Source: Clusia tigrina
Lineage: Eukaryota; Arthropoda; Insecta; Diptera; Clusiidae
Assembly (NCBI GenBank): GCA_920105625.2
Contig: OV050033.1
Span: 108,213,700 to 108,277,699, forward strand
DNA: 64,000 nucleotides
Reading direction: 5' to 3'
The notes beneath the pieces are model-generated. The model saw only the letters and a program-made list of their open reading frames with translations. It was not told where the DNA came from and did no database searches. The position numbers and the translations under genes were made by a program. This document shows positions 63,728 to 64,000 of this stretch, piece after piece (within the stretch, counting starts at the first letter, position 1; each line of letters begins with the position of its first letter).

Positions 63728-64000
63728 GTCCTAAACCTATCAAAGTTTGCAACATACAAATGCTTGTAACTTTTTACTGGATCGTCATAAAACCTTGAAA
63801 TTTTGTAACAATAAAGTACTCGAGCCTCAAACACTGATAAAACTCCAAATGGCCCTAGCTTCTATACGGTACGTCCTACACCTATCAAAGTTTCCAACAT
63901 ACAAATGCTTGTAACTTTTTACTGGAGCGTCATAAAACCTTGAAATTTTGTAACAATAAAGTACTCGAGCCTCGTGTCAATTTAAGCTATCGCTCAAAGC

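Larger units (their letters stand above)
24460..64000 (+). repeat. 196-bp satellite array, right block
   Basis: Same satellite, same orientation and same monomer subfamilies as the left block, continuing past the window end. Types recognisable by substitutions include CACAGATAAAACTTC monomers, CCTAGCTTC monomers preceded by the 51-bp deletion junction, T7-tract monomers (AAATTTTTTTAAC), TTATACTGG monomers with CATAAGACC, and GGCCGCAAC or GGCCGTAAC monomers. These follow one another in recurring orders, so the array has higher-order structure. No protein-coding gene, RNA gene or second mobile element was found in these 39.5 kb; short open frames in either direction are products of the repeat. 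Confidence 0.98.
58140..64000 (+). repeat. Tandem duplication of a 3732-bp unit, second copy running off the window
   Basis: Copy one is about 58140-61871 and copy two starts near 61872. Matches at offset 3732: AACCTGGAAATTTAG (58562 and 62294), the 175-bp monomer with CCCAACCTCTAC (59800 and 63532), CCTAAACC (59998 and 63730), and GCCTCGTGTC (60237 and 63969), up to the last base. The unit holds three short-monomer junctions and one 175-bp monomer; with 16 full monomers this predicts about 3746 bp, close to that seen. Confidence 0.9.

Overview
The window is almost entirely one AT-rich (about 38% GC) tandem satellite DNA, broken once by a non-LTR retrotransposon (LINE). Nothing in it looks prokaryotic, and no host protein-coding gene, tRNA, rRNA or CRISPR array is visible. 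The LINE has an EN-RT-RNase H second ORF, an ORF1 without zinc knuckles and a short pentamer 3' tail. That combination, and the protein sequences themselves, suggest an arthropod, most likely insect, genome. The array could be centromeric, pericentromeric or other heterochromatin; the sequence alone does not say which.

Layout: 1-19648 is a head-to-tail array of a roughly 196-bp monomer. 19649-24459 is a 4.8-kb LOA-like LINE on the minus strand, flanked by 13-bp target-site duplications (19636-19648 and 24460-24472). 24460-64000 is the same satellite in the same orientation, running off the window end. I saw no inverted monomers.

The satellite is not a simple 196-mer array. Two recurrent deletion variants (about 145 bp, lacking 51 bp; about 175 bp, lacking 21 bp) and many diagnostic substitutions let blocks of monomers be followed. 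They show recent tandem or segmental duplications with offsets of 2249/2445 bp (25.4-30.0 kb), 2251 bp (45.8-50.3 kb), 2254 bp (53.0-57.4 kb), about 3.03 kb (6.9-12.1 kb), 3732 bp (58.1 kb to the end), 4747/4943 bp (7.65-16.5 kb), 5680 bp (36.0-44.2 kb) and 14437/14830 bp (2.3-4.6 versus 16.7-19.5 kb). The three units near 2250 bp each equal 10 full plus 2 short monomers, a higher-order repeat of 12 monomers.

The LINE has an open ORF1 (373 aa) overlapping ORF2 by the four bases ATGA. ORF2 is open for 1202 codons except for one in-frame TGA (22378-22380) between the endonuclease and reverse transcriptase domains. All endonuclease, RT and RNase H catalytic motifs are present. The 5' end lies four bases before the ORF1 start. 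Two satellite copies near 59983 and 63715 carry the same diagnostic bases that flank the insertion but have no insertion, so they serve as empty-site paralogues and confirm the boundaries.
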